From assembly GCF_000620145.1 (NCBI RefSeq), contig NZ_KK211084.1, forward strand, positions 99,740-163,739: 64,000 nucleotides of DNA, written 5' to 3'. The stretch comes from Deefgea rivuli DSM 18356 (GTDB lineage: Bacteria > Pseudomonadota > Gammaproteobacteria > Burkholderiales > Chitinibacteraceae). Below the pieces are notes generated by a model that did not search any database, had not been told where the DNA came from, and saw only the letters and a program-made list of their open reading frames with translations. Position 1 is the stretch's first letter. Each line of letters opens with the position of its first letter. Positions 1-8,270 of the stretch are shown one piece after another. The translations under genes and the position numbers were made by a program.

Positions 1-112
1 CGATTGTCCGCAGCGAGGGAATCCGACGAAGTCGGACGCAGATACTAGGGCGGCCTTCTTTTGCTTACTTTTCTTGGCCGTTCAAGAAAAGTCAGTGCCG
101 CGCGGCATTAGC
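1..112. repeat. R2 modular repeat, copy A (cut by window start)
   Basis: This is the right-hand part of the R2 family. It contains three small palindromes in fixed order: TCCGAC-gaa-GTCGGA, ACTTTTCTTG-gccgtt-CAAGAAAAGT and TGCCG-cg-CGGCA. It matches copies at 7011-7315 and 35703-36010 almost base for base over this part. The window begins inside the element, so its left part is not visible. No protein-coding reading is credible. The short frames that cross it give the same nonsense peptide in every copy. Confidence 0.85.
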
Positions 113-250
113 GCCGATCCCGCGTAGGAATCGACTTTCAGCATCAAATTCAAATACAACCAAATAGAAAAACGCTTTCAGTGCATTAGATCAACTTGAT
201 CGACTTGCGAAACGGTGCAATTCGCTTCGCTCATTGACACCCTACCTATT

Positions 251-301
251 GATGTATTTGATTACAGCCCTTTTACTACAAAGCCTAGCAACCAATACAT
301 C
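251..301. repeat. R1 hairpin repeat, copy 1
   Basis: About 50 bp with inverted ends GATGTATT...AATACATC and an inner AGCC...GCCT pair. It belongs to the R1 family, whose consensus is roughly GGTATTGC, an AGCC box, a 10-15 base centre, a GGCT box and GCAATACC. It lies 30 bp past the 3' end of lysP, so it could act in that transcript's 3' end. No poly-T run follows the stem. Confidence 0.7.
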
Positions 302-331
302 AGACAATCCTAAACTTACCCAAACCCCACA

Positions 332-1795
332 TCAATCCCGCTGACTATCCAAATCCATCTTGTCGTAGGCAATAAAGCGGGTTTTATTGCGATAGCGATA
401 ACTCAGCCAAATCACAAAAAACAGCGGAATCCCGATATACGTCGCGGCGACGCTGGCCCAATCAATGGTTCCCGCCATAAAGGCTTGGTAGTTTTGCCCG
501 AGCATAATCACCATGCACAGTGCGAACGCAAACAGTGGGCCAAAAGGGTAAAACTTCGAGCGATATGGTAAATCGTTCAGATCACGGCCTTGCGCGATAT
601 AGCCTTTGCGGAAACGATAATGGCACACGGCAATCCCCAGCCATGCGATAAATCCGGTCATGCCCGATGTGCTGAGCAGCCATAAATACACGGTTTTTTC
701 GCCGAAAATTGACGCCAAAAAGCACAACATCCCGACTACGGTGGTCGCATATAAAGCATTGCGCGGCACGCCGTTGCTCGACAATTTGGCGAACATTTTT
801 GGCGCTTTGCCCTCGGTTGCCAAGGAATACAGCATCCGGCTCGATGCATACATGCCGGAATTACCCGCCGATAAAATAGCCGTCAAAATCACCGCATTCA
901 TCAAGCTGGCGGCAAAGGCGATACCGGCATTTTTAAACACCAAGGTAAACGGGCTAACGCCAATGTCGGAAAGATCGCCTTTCAGCAAATTCGGATCGGT
1001 GTACGGAATCAACATACCGATAATAAAAATCGCGAACACATAAAACAGCAAAATGCGCCAAAACACTTGCTTGATGGCTTTGGGGATATTTTTTTGTGGA
1101 TTTTCCGATTCGCCAGCCGCAATCCCGATCAGCTCAGTGCCTTGAAATGAAAATCCGGCAATCATCGCCACACCGAGCATGGCCGGGAATCCTCCGACAA
1201 ACGGCGCGTCACCCGCAGTGAAATTGGCAAAACCCACGCTGTGCGTGCCGCTTAAAATGCCAAAAATCATCAGCACGCCCGTAATGATGAACACAATCAC
1301 CGTAATCACTTTAATCAGCGAAAACCAATATTCGGCTTCGCCAAAACCTTTGACCGAAATGTAATTGAGCGAAAACATCAGCGCCAAAAACAGCGCGCTC
1401 CACAACATACCCGAGCTATCGGGAAACCAAAATTTCATCACCATACTGGCGGCAGCCAGCTCAACGGCAATTGTTACCGCCCAGTTGTACCAATAATTCC
1501 AACCCAGTGCGAAGCCAAAACCAGGCTCGACAAATTTAGCACCGTAAGTCGAAAACGAGCCGGAAACGGGCATATACGCGGCCATTTCAGCCAAACTGGT
1601 CATCAAAAAATAAACCATCAAACCGATCACCGCATAGGCAAGCAAAGCACCGCCCGGCCCTGCTTGCGCCACCGTTGCGCCCGAGGCGACAAATAAACCA
1701 GTACCAATCGAACCACCAATCGCAATCATCGATAGATGGCGAGCGCGCAAAGTGCGCTTTAGATGCGGAGCCGCTGCGGCGTCTTGGGAAAACAT
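332..1795 (-). CDS. lysP: Lysine-specific permease LysP (APC family)
   Basis: Inner-membrane amino-acid/proton symporter of the APC superfamily, predicted to import lysine. The 487-residue product matches LysP in length (489 in E. coli) and in sequence style along its whole length: the N-terminal LKRTLRARHLSMIAIGGSIGTG block, GWNYWYNWAVTIAVE in TM3-4, FSFQGTELIGIAAGESENP in TM6, and LSAGNSGMYASSRMLY in TM8. About twelve hydrophobic segments are visible. I chose the ATG at 1795 because AAAGGA lies just upstream and the family block begins about 15 residues later. The frame stays open a further 55 codons upstream without any family similarity. The gene stands alone and is transcribed away from the next transporter. 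The ~200-bp leader shows no lysine-riboswitch core that I could recognise. Specificity is inferred from similarity. Confidence 0.93.
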   Translation of the reverse strand: MFSQDAAAAPHLKRTLRARHLSMIAIGGSIGTGLFVASGATVAQAGPGGALLAYAVIGLMVYFLMTSLAEMAAYMPVSGSFSTYGAKFVEPGFGFALGWNYWYNWAVTIAVELAAASMVMKFWFPDSSGMLWSALFLALMFSLNYISVKGFGEAEYWFSLIKVITVIVFIITGVLMIFGILSGTHSVGFANFTAGDAPFVGGFPAMLGVAMIAGFSFQGTELIGIAAGESENPQKNIPKAIKQVFWRILLFYVFAIFIIGMLIPYTDPNLLKGDLSDIGVSPFTLVFKNAGIAFAASLMNAVILTAILSAGNSGMYASSRMLYSLATEGKAPKMFAKLSSNGVPRNALYATTVVGMLCFLASIFGEKTVYLWLLSTSGMTGFIAWLGIAVCHYRFRKGYIAQGRDLNDLPYRSKFYPFGPLFAFALCMVIMLGQNYQAFMAGTIDWASVAATYIGIPLFFVIWLSYRYRNKTRFIAYDKMDLDSQRD

Positions 1796-2002
1796 GAAAA
1801 TCCTTTGGCAAAACACTTCATGGGGCGAGAAAACAGCTTCCATTCGCCCAAGGGGACAAAATCCTACCAGCTTCACAGCATCACCAACACCCAGAAAATC
1901 CCATATACAGATTTCGCCTGCTGCAACAATTGATGATTTATCTCTCAACGCCAGAGGCAATCTGCGCGTAAAGTAGCTGTTTTACCTTGCCAGAATATCG
2001 CC

Positions 2003-3316
2003 ATGAATGCCGTTCTCATTGCCGTTACCTTGATGCTGGCGCTGTCGCTCAGCCGCATCCATGTGGTCATCAGTATTTTAGTTAGCGCCGTCGTTGGCGG
2101 CCTGTGTGGTGGTTTGACCTTGGCCAAAACCATCGCGGCATTTAATGGCGGCTTGGGTGGCGGCGCGGGGATTGCACTGTCGTATGCACTGCTCGGCGCA
2201 TTTGCATTGGCGTTGGCGGCATCCGGCTTGCCGCATGCAATGGCCGATGGACTGGCAAAACTCAGTCAAAAAAGCAGCGAGAATCAGCGCGTCAAATGGG
2301 GGATTATTTTGGCGGTGCTGGCGCTATCGATTGCGTCGCAAAACTTATTACCGATTCATATTGCGTTTATTCCGCTGGTGATTCCGCCGCTGCTGTATAC
2401 CTTGGCGCAATTTAAGCTCGATCGCCGCCTCTTGGCCTGTGTGATGACGTTTGGCCTGATCACGCCGTATATGCTGTTTCCGGTCGGTTTTGGCGAGATT
2501 TTCCTCAAGCAAATCCTACTCGGCAGCATTGCCAAATCGGGCTTGGATGCCAGCCACGTAAATGTCATGCACGCAATGGCGTTGCCTGCTTTGGGGATGC
2601 TGTTTGGCCTGCTGATGGCGGTGTTTGTAACTTACCGCAAACCGCGCCAATACAATATCGATGTGCTGAAAGCGGTCGAGCGCGAAGATAGTCACTACAC
2701 GCAGCGCTCCATCTGGGTGGCGATTGGCGCGATGGTGATGACTTTTATCGTGCAACTGTATGCCGATTCGATGTTGCTGGGCGCATTGGCGGGCTTTGCA
2801 ATTTGCGTGCTGGGCGGCGCAGTGCCTTGGCGCGATGCCGATAGCGTGTTTAGCGAAGGGATGAAAATGATGGCCGGCATCGGCCTGATTATGATCGCCG
2901 CATCGGGCTTTGCCGAAGTGCTCAAAGCGACGGGTGACGTAAAAAGCTTGGTCGAACAGTCGGCAGGCTGGATAGGCGACAGCAAAGCACTCGCGGCATT
3001 TTTGATGCTGCTAGTCGGCTTGATTGTGACGCTGGGCATAGGTTCATCGTTCTCTACCGTGCCGATTTTGGCGACGATTTATGTACCGCTGGCGATGAAG
3101 CTGGGATTTAGCCCGGAAGCCATCGTTTGCCTCGTCGGCACTGCTGGCGCATTGGGCGATGCAGGCTCGCCTGCTTCGGACTCAACCCTCGGGCCAACCG
3201 CCGGTTTGAATATTGATGGCCAGCACAATCATATGTGGGACACCGTCGTGCCGACTTTCCTGCATTACAACTTACCGCTGATGGCGTTTGGCTGGGTTGC
3301 GGTGATGGTTTTATAA
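2003..3316 (+). CDS. YuiF-like Na+/H+ antiporter family transporter
   Basis: Polytopic inner-membrane protein of 437 residues. It has around a dozen hydrophobic segments and the glycine-rich helices typical of the NhaC/YuiF branch of ion transporters. Visible marks are the N-terminal LILSLSRIHVVIS-type segment, GLGGGAGIALSYALLGAFA near residue 50, and GIGSSFSTVPILATIYVPL followed by GTAGALGDAGSPASDSTLGPT near the C-terminus, which is the most conserved part of this family. Some members have been proposed to carry histidine or other amino acids, and the substrate here is not deducible. The start at 2003 has no strong ribosome-binding site. It is divergent from lysP with about 200 bp between. 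An R2 element begins four bases after the stop codon. Confidence 0.8.
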   Translation: MNAVLIAVTLMLALSLSRIHVVISILVSAVVGGLCGGLTLAKTIAAFNGGLGGGAGIALSYALLGAFALALAASGLPHAMADGLAKLSQKSSENQRVKWGIILAVLALSIASQNLLPIHIAFIPLVIPPLLYTLAQFKLDRRLLACVMTFGLITPYMLFPVGFGEIFLKQILLGSIAKSGLDASHVNVMHAMALPALGMLFGLLMAVFVTYRKPRQYNIDVLKAVEREDSHYTQRSIWVAIGAMVMTFIVQLYADSMLLGALAGFAICVLGGAVPWRDADSVFSEGMKMMAGIGLIMIAASGFAEVLKATGDVKSLVEQSAGWIGDSKALAAFLMLLVGLIVTLGIGSSFSTVPILATIYVPLAMKLGFSPEAIVCLVGTAGALGDAGSPASDSTLGPTAGLNIDGQHNHMWDTVVPTFLHYNLPLMAFGWVAVMVL

Positions 3317-3317
3317 T

Positions 3318-3545
3318 TTTAAGTGCCTACGGCACGGTATTTTACAGTCGCAATCCGCGACGGGGACTTACTTTTCTTGAACGGCCAAGAAAAGTAAGCA
3401 AAAGAAAGCCGCCCTGTATCTGCGTCCGACTTCGTCGGATGCCCTCGCTGCGGACAATCGGCAAGGCGGCGGGTTTTAACAAAACAGAACCCGCCGAAAC
3501 CCCCTTGCCGCTTGTTCCTCGCTCGGCGCGACACAAGGGATTTCG
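3318..3545. repeat. R2 modular repeat, copy B (inverted)
   Basis: R2 element in reverse orientation. Reading the minus strand it carries the TCCGAC-gaa-GTCGGA and ACTTTTCTTG hairpins of the family. Its right end is the variant shared with copy C (GTCGCGGATTGCGACTG, then GTGCC-tac-GGCAC), not the variant of copies A, D and E. It starts four bases after the YuiF-like gene stop, so the GTGCC hairpin could form at the 3' end of that mRNA. The remainder of the gap to the tRNA (3546-3628) shows nothing recognisable. Confidence 0.8.
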
Positions 3546-3628
3546 CGCAGCTCCGCCATCGCATCAACAGCAAATCTGAACATCGCCTAATTAAAATGCA
3601 ATATATCGGTAATTTTTGCAAAAAGCGC

Positions 3629-3657
3629 TTGCCAAGTTCAAAGTGTTCGGTGATAAT
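3629..3657 (+). promoter_or_regulatory. Probable sigma-70 promoter of tRNA-Met
   Basis: TTGCCA and GATAAT are separated by exactly 17 bases. The -10 box ends 12 bases before the mature tRNA 5' end, so transcription would start only about 6 bases upstream of the tRNA. This is pattern evidence only. Confidence 0.6.
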
Positions 3658-3669
3658 CATGCCTCTCTT

Positions 3670-3746
3670 GGCTATGTAGCTCAGTTGGTTAGAGCACAGC
3701 ACTCATAATGCTGGGGTCGCAGGTTCGAGTCCCGCCATAGCCACCA
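3670..3746 (+). tRNA. tRNA-Met (CAT anticodon, elongator type)
   Basis: A 77-base cloverleaf with encoded CCA. The acceptor stem is GGCTATG/CATAGCC, the D-arm is GCTCAGTTGGTTAGAGC, the anticodon arm contains CTCATAA with anticodon CAT, and the T-arm contains GGTTCGAGTCC. The GGCTATGTAGC start and the paired first base match elongator tRNA-Met. Initiator tRNA has an unpaired position 1 and GGG/CCC anticodon-stem pairs, and a CAT-anticodon tRNA-Ile2 has a different acceptor stem. A terminator follows within 10 bases, so this is a single-tRNA transcription unit. Confidence 0.96.
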
Positions 3747-3754
3747 AGACAAAA

Positions 3755-3789
3755 CAAAAAGCCCGCATCGTAAGATGTGGGCTTTTTGT
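3755..3789 (+). terminator. Rho-independent terminator after tRNA-Met
   Basis: AAAAAGCCCGCATC, loop gtaa, GATGTGGGCTTTTT: a stem of about 13 pairs with one G-T, followed by a T run. It works on the plus strand for the tRNA, and the A run at its left could let it work on the minus strand too. Confidence 0.88.
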
Positions 3790-3826
3790 TTGCTGCAAAG
3801 CAAGCTCTTCAACATTGGGGATAAGC

Positions 3827-4111
3827 ATGTCTTTACACGATCACTATGCCAAATTGGGTGTGCAGCCCAATGCCAGCATCGACGCCATTAAAGCGGCCTA
3901 CCGCAGAAATGCGACCAAATATCATCCCGACCGCAATCCCGCGCCCGACGCCGCAGCTCGCTTTCGTGAAATCCAAGTCGCCTACGAAGTGCTCTCAGAT
4001 ACCGAGCGCCGCAAAGCTTATGATGATTATCGCCAGCGCAGCTTGATTGATAATCCGCTTGAAGTCGCCCAAGAAATCGCAGCCAAATATCTACAAGGTT
4101 TATTTTCGTGA
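3827..4111 (+). CDS. Short J-domain protein (DnaJ-like co-chaperone)
   Basis: A 94-residue protein that is almost only a J domain, expected in the cytosol as an Hsp70/DnaK partner. The helix II basic patch (AYRRNATKY), the essential HPD motif at residues 33-35, helix III (AARFREIQVAYEVLSD) and helix IV (RRKAYDD) are all present. There is no G/F region, zinc domain or C-terminal substrate domain, so it cannot be DnaJ itself. A client-specific role is likely. The last 25 residues form a separate helix. I chose the ATG at 3827, seven bases after GGGG. A TTG twelve bases upstream is in frame but overlaps that ribosome-binding site. Its stop overlaps the next gene's GTG start, which implies translational coupling with an acidic protein of unknown function. 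Confidence 0.88.
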   Translation: MSLHDHYAKLGVQPNASIDAIKAAYRRNATKYHPDRNPAPDAAARFREIQVAYEVLSDTERRKAYDDYRQRSLIDNPLEVAQEIAAKYLQGLFS

Positions 4112-4668
4112 ATATCTCTCCCTTTTTTGCCGAGCTAATGCCGGTTTACGACGCCGAACTCGAAGACCTGATGAGCGATTCTGAAGGCCGCCCGGCGCTG
4201 AAAAAACGTTTAAACGAAAAACGCCAACAATTTGCACACCTTTTGCCGATGATTGAATACAGTCCGGAAATGGTCGCAGTGGTTTTCTACAATGCGTTTA
4301 GCTTCACGTCGCCAGCGATGATGAAAGCGATTGTGGCGAGCGAGCCTGATGGCGATGATTTTATCCCTTGGGATCAGTTGCAAGAAAACCTCAGTATTGC
4401 CGATTGGGCACAAGAATTTGTCGATGCTGCGACGAACGCCGATGGCGGCGATGTATTTTTAGTGATCACCGCCGCACTGGAATATTTGCGCATTAAAGGC
4501 GGCCATCATTCGGCGCATTCTGCTGTTGAAACCGACGAGACAGAAGACGACGACCGTGATGTTTATGATTCCGACGACGATGGCGGCGACATGAGCGACT
4601 TGGAATCTTCTGGCTCATCGTGGCTTTCTGAGCAAGGTTTTGAGTCACTCGATCCTGAAAAGTCTTAA
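4108..4668 (+). CDS. Acidic hypothetical protein coupled to the J-domain gene
   Basis: A 186-residue protein I do not recognise. Residues 1-130 look like a compact alpha-helical domain (ELEDLMSDSEGRPALKKRLNEK, then a segment ending LVITAALEYLRIKGG). Residues 135-186 are low-complexity and very acidic (DETEDDD, YDSDDDGGD), so the tail is probably disordered. There is no signal peptide or membrane segment. The GTG start at 4108 overlaps the preceding TGA by a GTGA arrangement. With the J-domain gene and the two genes downstream it forms an apparent operon of unknown role. An R2 element sits between this gene and the third one. No domain name can be assigned. Confidence 0.75.
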   Translation: MNISPFFAELMPVYDAELEDLMSDSEGRPALKKRLNEKRQQFAHLLPMIEYSPEMVAVVFYNAFSFTSPAMMKAIVASEPDGDDFIPWDQLQENLSIADWAQEFVDAATNADGGDVFLVITAALEYLRIKGGHHSAHSAVETDETEDDDRDVYDSDDDGGDMSDLESSGSSWLSEQGFESLDPEKS

Positions 4669-4683
4669 ACACATAGATCAGAA

Positions 4684-4910
4684 TAATGCTGTGCCGCGCT
4701 CGTTGAGCTGGGGCTTAAACCCCCCCGTCCAAGCACACCGAGCACGAAGAAAGACAAACAGCCTTATCGTTTGGCTTTCGCCACGCGAGGGAACCGCGGA
4801 GCGGGGTGCGCCCGGGGCGGCTTCTTTGCTTACTTTCTTGGCCGTTCAAGAAAGTGAGTCCTCGTCGCGGATTGCGACTGTAAAACACCGTGCCGCAGGC
4901 ACTTAAAAAT
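4684..4910. repeat. R2 modular repeat, copy C
   Basis: It begins like copies D and E (ATGCTG..., then CTGGGGCTTAAA) and ends with the variant seen in copy B (GTCGCGGATTGCGACTG, GTGCC-gca-GGCAC). The middle is diverged, and the TCCGACGAAGTCGGA hairpin is replaced by another GC-rich stretch. It lies inside the four-gene J-protein cluster, filling nearly all of the gap between its second and third genes. The frames that cross it are not coding. Confidence 0.75.
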
Positions 4911-4952
4911 CACTATCACGCAGCAACGCGCCACCACAAACCAAGGACGATC

Positions 4953-5732
4953 ATGCATCCAGCAATTATCAATGCCTCACAACTGATTATGGTCGGCGAT
5001 ATTATGGGCGCCGAAAAAGTGCTGTCCGACATTGCCGATCAGCATGGCGATACGGCACTGATGCAAATTTTGGATGATGTAGCGCCGAAAGACTTGCTGG
5101 CGATCATGCGCGAATACGACTCGTCCAAAGAATCTTTGCTCAGCATGATGGTGACGCCAGAGCAATTTGCCCGCGCCGTGGTGCTCGATAAGCAATACGG
5201 TGAACGCAATAAAGACAAAATGCGCGGCATGATTAATGCGGTGATCTACAAAGATCCCGACATGACCGGCGAATACCTCGAAGCGATGTTTACGCAAAGC
5301 GGTGGCACGGAAACGATGGCCGACTATTTTTATGGTCGCCTCGAAGAAGTATTTAATTTTGTCATGCACGCTAGCAATACCACCGACCCGCTGCCGTTTT
5401 TATCCGACGATGGCAGTAGCACCAGCAGCGAAATCCGTGAATTTTTCGCCGTATTTCACTCGCTAGAACACATCCAAGACAAAACCAATTGGAGCTATAC
5501 GCGCTCCGAAGTCGCTGACAACGACTGGAAAGAAACCATCTGGATTTTATTCCACGAGCAAACCGACTTTTTCGAGCACATTATTGGCGAACTACAAGGC
5601 CGCGTGTTAGCGCATGCGGTGCGTAGCGAGCAGCGCAGCAAACCAATTAGCGACAGCGCGATTGAAAGCTTATTGCAGGCGCTCACCAGCGGTAGCAGCA
5701 AAACTGACGACGTTGAAGAATCGGCGATTTAA
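4953..5732 (+). CDS. Hypothetical protein, third gene of the J-domain cluster
   Basis: A 259-residue protein with no recognised domain. It appears cytosolic, helical and acidic, rich in Asp, Glu and Met, with no signal peptide or membrane helix. The C-terminal ~30 residues are Ser/Asp-rich and probably flexible. I chose the ATG at 4953 because AAGGAC lies five bases upstream. The longer open frame to the left runs into repeat DNA. The next gene starts two bases after its stop, so those two are surely co-transcribed. Codon use resembles the flanking housekeeping genes, so recent foreign origin is not suggested. Function unknown; the J-protein at the head of the cluster hints at a proteostasis-related complex, which is inference. 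Confidence 0.75.
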   Translation: MHPAIINASQLIMVGDIMGAEKVLSDIADQHGDTALMQILDDVAPKDLLAIMREYDSSKESLLSMMVTPEQFARAVVLDKQYGERNKDKMRGMINAVIYKDPDMTGEYLEAMFTQSGGTETMADYFYGRLEEVFNFVMHASNTTDPLPFLSDDGSSTSSEIREFFAVFHSLEHIQDKTNWSYTRSEVADNDWKETIWILFHEQTDFFEHIIGELQGRVLAHAVRSEQRSKPISDSAIESLLQALTSGSSKTDDVEESAI

Positions 5733-5733
5733 G

Positions 5734-6942
5734 ATGAATACAAGCAACACGAACCTTGCCGCCTTCGATCAGCGGCGCTTTTTTGATAAAGCGCTGACTT
5801 TCGGCGTCGCACAAAGCATTATTAGCGCCGAAAAACTCAAGAGCATCGAGACCGATCTCGCCAAAGGCATGGTACAAATCGCCAATTATTTTGGCACCGC
5901 CTATTTGCGCCCCGATCTGGAGCTGGCGGTGATTCGGATGACTAATCTGATTAGCTTGTATCTCGAAGATCACGCACAAGGCGATTTGCAAACGGCCGCG
6001 CAATCGCTACAAAAAAACACCCTACTGTCGCATTCAAAGCAAGGTGCCGATATGCTGCGCCGCCTGCACGCGATGCCACGCGATACGCTGCTGCTCAAGC
6101 AAAGCGCGGCCTCAAGCGAAGAGCAACAATCGTTTTTAAATGAAATGAGCGGCGACACTCAAATCTCATGGCCGCAATACCAAGCCGATCTAGCGCGCGG
6201 CCAAGCGCTGCAAAATAAGATTGATTTAGGCTTTTGGCTGGCGAAAAAACTGCGTCTCGGCAATGAAGAAATTTGCGATGCCGAGCAATTGATTGCCAGC
6301 GTCATGCTGCTCATCCTCGCGCCCGATGGCAAAGTCAAACTCCCCAATCGCAAAGAATTTAATGCGCTAATTAAAGCGGTTAAACCAAAAAAAATCAGCT
6401 ACAACCCTGCGCGATTTGAGCTGTTTTTTAGCGATGCACCGCCCGCCATTGCGCGCACTGCCGATGCCGAAATGGACGCATTTTTGACGCAAGAACTGCC
6501 GAAAATTCGTGAGAATAGTTTCAATCTGGAAACTTATTTTATCGACGGCGGCATCAATGAAATCAGCGATTACGACGCCGCAATTGCCAAAAACTGGCAA
6601 CGCCTAAGCCAAAATGACGACAACGCCGTTATTGCAACGCTGTTTTTATTAGTCGCCACCGCGCAACCCGTAAAATCGGCCATGCTCAAACGCGAAGCCA
6701 CCGCGATGGTGCAAGCGGTACGCGATCACGGCTTTAACTCGGCCTTGGTGACTGAATTTATCGAAAATCATGTTCCGGTCGAATTACGCGAAGAATTGGC
6801 CGATTTTTGGGAACACGATCTAAAAGAAGAAGCCGAAACCGCGCTAGCGAATAAAGATCCGGAATTCCCCGATGAATACATGGAACGCGCGTTTAAATAT
6901 CTGCTCAAGACGTGCAATACGACGTGGAAGGGACGGAGTTAA
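5734..6942 (+). CDS. Hypothetical protein, fourth gene of the J-domain cluster
   Basis: A 402-residue soluble-looking protein, predominantly alpha-helical. A helical N-terminal half ends near residue 160. A middle segment follows (AKKLRLGNEEICDAEQLIASVMLLILAPDGKVKLP, about 205-240), then an acidic helical C-terminal third ending in PDEYMERAFKYLLKTC. There is no catalytic motif, signal peptide or membrane segment. The ATG at 5734 begins one base after the previous TAA. The frame is open upstream through the previous gene, but that part is simply its +1 frame. An R1 hairpin follows 12 bases after the stop. Unknown function. Confidence 0.78.
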   Translation: MNTSNTNLAAFDQRRFFDKALTFGVAQSIISAEKLKSIETDLAKGMVQIANYFGTAYLRPDLELAVIRMTNLISLYLEDHAQGDLQTAAQSLQKNTLLSHSKQGADMLRRLHAMPRDTLLLKQSAASSEEQQSFLNEMSGDTQISWPQYQADLARGQALQNKIDLGFWLAKKLRLGNEEICDAEQLIASVMLLILAPDGKVKLPNRKEFNALIKAVKPKKISYNPARFELFFSDAPPAIARTADAEMDAFLTQELPKIRENSFNLETYFIDGGINEISDYDAAIAKNWQRLSQNDDNAVIATLFLLVATAQPVKSAMLKREATAMVQAVRDHGFNSALVTEFIENHVPVELREELADFWEHDLKEEAETALANKDPEFPDEYMERAFKYLLKTCNTTWKGRS

Positions 6943-6954
6943 AACAATTAACTA

Positions 6955-7000
6955 GTATTACCACGAAGCCCTTATTTAAAATGGGCTACATGGCAATACC
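6955..7000. repeat. R1 hairpin repeat, copy 2
   Basis: GTATTaCC...AAGCCC, an AT-rich centre, GGGCT...GGcAATAC. Both the outer and the inner inverted pairs of the family are present and nearly perfect. It lies 12 bases after the last gene of the J-domain cluster and could form a 3'-end stem in that mRNA. Confidence 0.82.
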
Positions 7001-7010
7001 CATAGGAAGT

Positions 7011-7315
7011 CTGTTTTCAGATTTAGTCTTGATGCTGAGCCGCGATGGTTGGGCTGGGGCTTAAAGTCCCTTGTGTCAAGCCGAGCGAGGAACAAGCGGG
7101 GCGGGGTTTTTGCGATCAATGTTTGAGCGAGGCCGACGTTTTTGTCTTTGAGGCCGAACGAGTTTTGAGCGCAACCGACCCGATTGTCCGCAGCGAGGGA
7201 ATCCGACGAAGTCGGACGCAGATGCAGGGCGGCCTTCTTTTGCTTACTTTTCTTGGCCGTTCAAGAAAAGTCAGTGCCGCGCGGCATTAGCGCGACCATG
7301 GTGAGTAGAAATTGG
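7011..7315. repeat. R2 modular repeat, copy D (full length)
   Basis: A full-length member. The left end is TTTCAGATTTAGTCTTGATG, then CTGGGGCTTAAAGTCCC, a long middle rich in GAG/GTTTT, then the three hairpins described for copy A, ending GCGCGACCATGGTGAGTAGA. It matches copy E at 35703-36010 along nearly its entire length. It sits in the 487-bp gap between the J-domain cluster and the LysE-type gene, flanked on both sides by R1 hairpins. Confidence 0.85.
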
Positions 7316-7372
7316 CGGCTTTCAAGTTAATATGTTTTTTACCTTCGAAAAACCACGCACTCAAAAATAGAT

Positions 7373-7417
7373 GTATTGCCATGTAGCCTTTATCAATAAA
7401 AAGCTACAGAGCAATAC
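7373..7417. repeat. R1 hairpin repeat, copy 3
   Basis: GTATTGCcatGTAGC, AT-rich centre, GCTACagaGCAATAC: a clean two-step inverted repeat. It ends 12 bases before the LysE-type start codon, so it would fold in the leader of that mRNA close to the ribosome-binding site. Confidence 0.85.
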
Positions 7418-7429
7418 CCAGAGACAACG

Positions 7430-8044
7430 ATGTCACTCCAAATCTGGCTAGCCTTCATTACGGCAACTTGTTTTATCTCTGCGACACCAGGGCCGAATAT
7501 GCTGCTGATGCTCAGCCACGGCGCGCGTTATGGCTGGCGCGCGACGACGGCGACGATGAGCGGCGCGATGCTTGGCCTTGCGCTGCTACTGGGTTTATCG
7601 GCACTGGGCGTCAGCAGTGTGTTGGCCGCCTCGCCGATGCTCTTTATGGCGCTCAAAATCGCTGGCGCACTGTATCTGATTTATTTGGGTTATCAATGCT
7701 GGTATGCAGGTAGCGCGCTTTCACTACCTAGCGCCAATGCAAATACCCCCAGTTCACGATTTAAAACTGGCTTAGCCGTTGCACTCTCTAATCCAAAAGC
7801 GATTTTGTTTGCCGCAGCTTTTTTGCCGCAATTTCTAACGCCCAATGCGCCTCAAGCCCCACAATGGCTGATTTTATTGAGTAGCTTTTTTCTGATCGAA
7901 ATTAGCTGGCAACTAGTTTACGCGTGGGGCGGCACGTCGCTGGCGCGCTGGCTGGAAAGCGGACGACGAATTCAAATTTTTAATCGCTGCTGCGCGCTAG
8001 CCTTTTTCGCCGTCGGCGCAGCGCTAGCGCTCGCTAAAATCTAA
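7430..8044 (+). CDS. LysE/RhtB family amino-acid exporter
   Basis: Inner-membrane exporter of 204 residues. It has the family hallmark near the N-terminus (ITATCFISATPGPNMLLMLSHGARYGWRAT, with the PGPN motif at about 21-24) and six hydrophobic segments. The second conserved block FKTGLAVALSNPKAILFAAAFLPQF is around residues 108-132. The length is typical of RhtB/LeuE-type members, which extrude homoserine, threonine, leucine or similar. The substrate cannot be read from the sequence. The ATG at 7430 follows AGAGAC. It is a single gene between repeats. Confidence 0.88.
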   Translation: MSLQIWLAFITATCFISATPGPNMLLMLSHGARYGWRATTATMSGAMLGLALLLGLSALGVSSVLAASPMLFMALKIAGALYLIYLGYQCWYAGSALSLPSANANTPSSRFKTGLAVALSNPKAILFAAAFLPQFLTPNAPQAPQWLILLSSFFLIEISWQLVYAWGGTSLARWLESGRRIQIFNRCCALAFFAVGAALALAKI

Positions 8045-8061
8045 GCCCGGTGGAAGCATCG

Positions 8062-8215
8062 GTATCTACACAAGTTCAAAGCCATTCATTTAGTTCGTCA
8101 TACCGGCGTAGGCCGGTATCCAGAGCTACGGTAAAAAAACATTGCTGCTGGATTCCGGCCTTCGCCGGAATGACGAATGGATGGATTTTTTCGATTTTTT
8201 GATTTGTATAGATAC
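8062..8215. repeat. R3 inverted-repeat element, copy 1
   Basis: A ~154-bp MITE-like element. The terminal inverted repeats are GTATCTACACAAG at the left and ATTTGTATAGATAC at the right. Inside are two palindromes, ACCGGCgtagGCCGGT and ATTCCGGCCttcGCCGGAAT, of the kind whose translation gives VIPAKAGIQ in many proteobacterial genomes. The copy at 47233-47388 shares the ends and both palindromic positions. It carries no gene. Confidence 0.8.
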
Positions 8216-8270
8216 TTATGTCATGGGAGCGGGCATGCTCTCCCCCACAAAAAAACATTAATTTAATCAG

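Noticed and set aside
1796-2002. Possible lysine riboswitch upstream of lysP
   Set aside because: The ~200-bp leader lacks the conserved L-box core motifs and no terminator or sequestering stem pair was seen.
7045-7290. Apparent 81-codon gene in the R2 element (and a similar one at 35739)
   Set aside because: The same nonsense peptide appears wherever the repeat occurs, it spans hairpins and has no ribosome-binding site.
8076-8258. Apparent 60-codon minus-strand gene containing VIPAKAGIQ and LDTGLRRYDE
   Set aside because: This is the well-known translation of an intergenic palindromic repeat (R3), not a protein.
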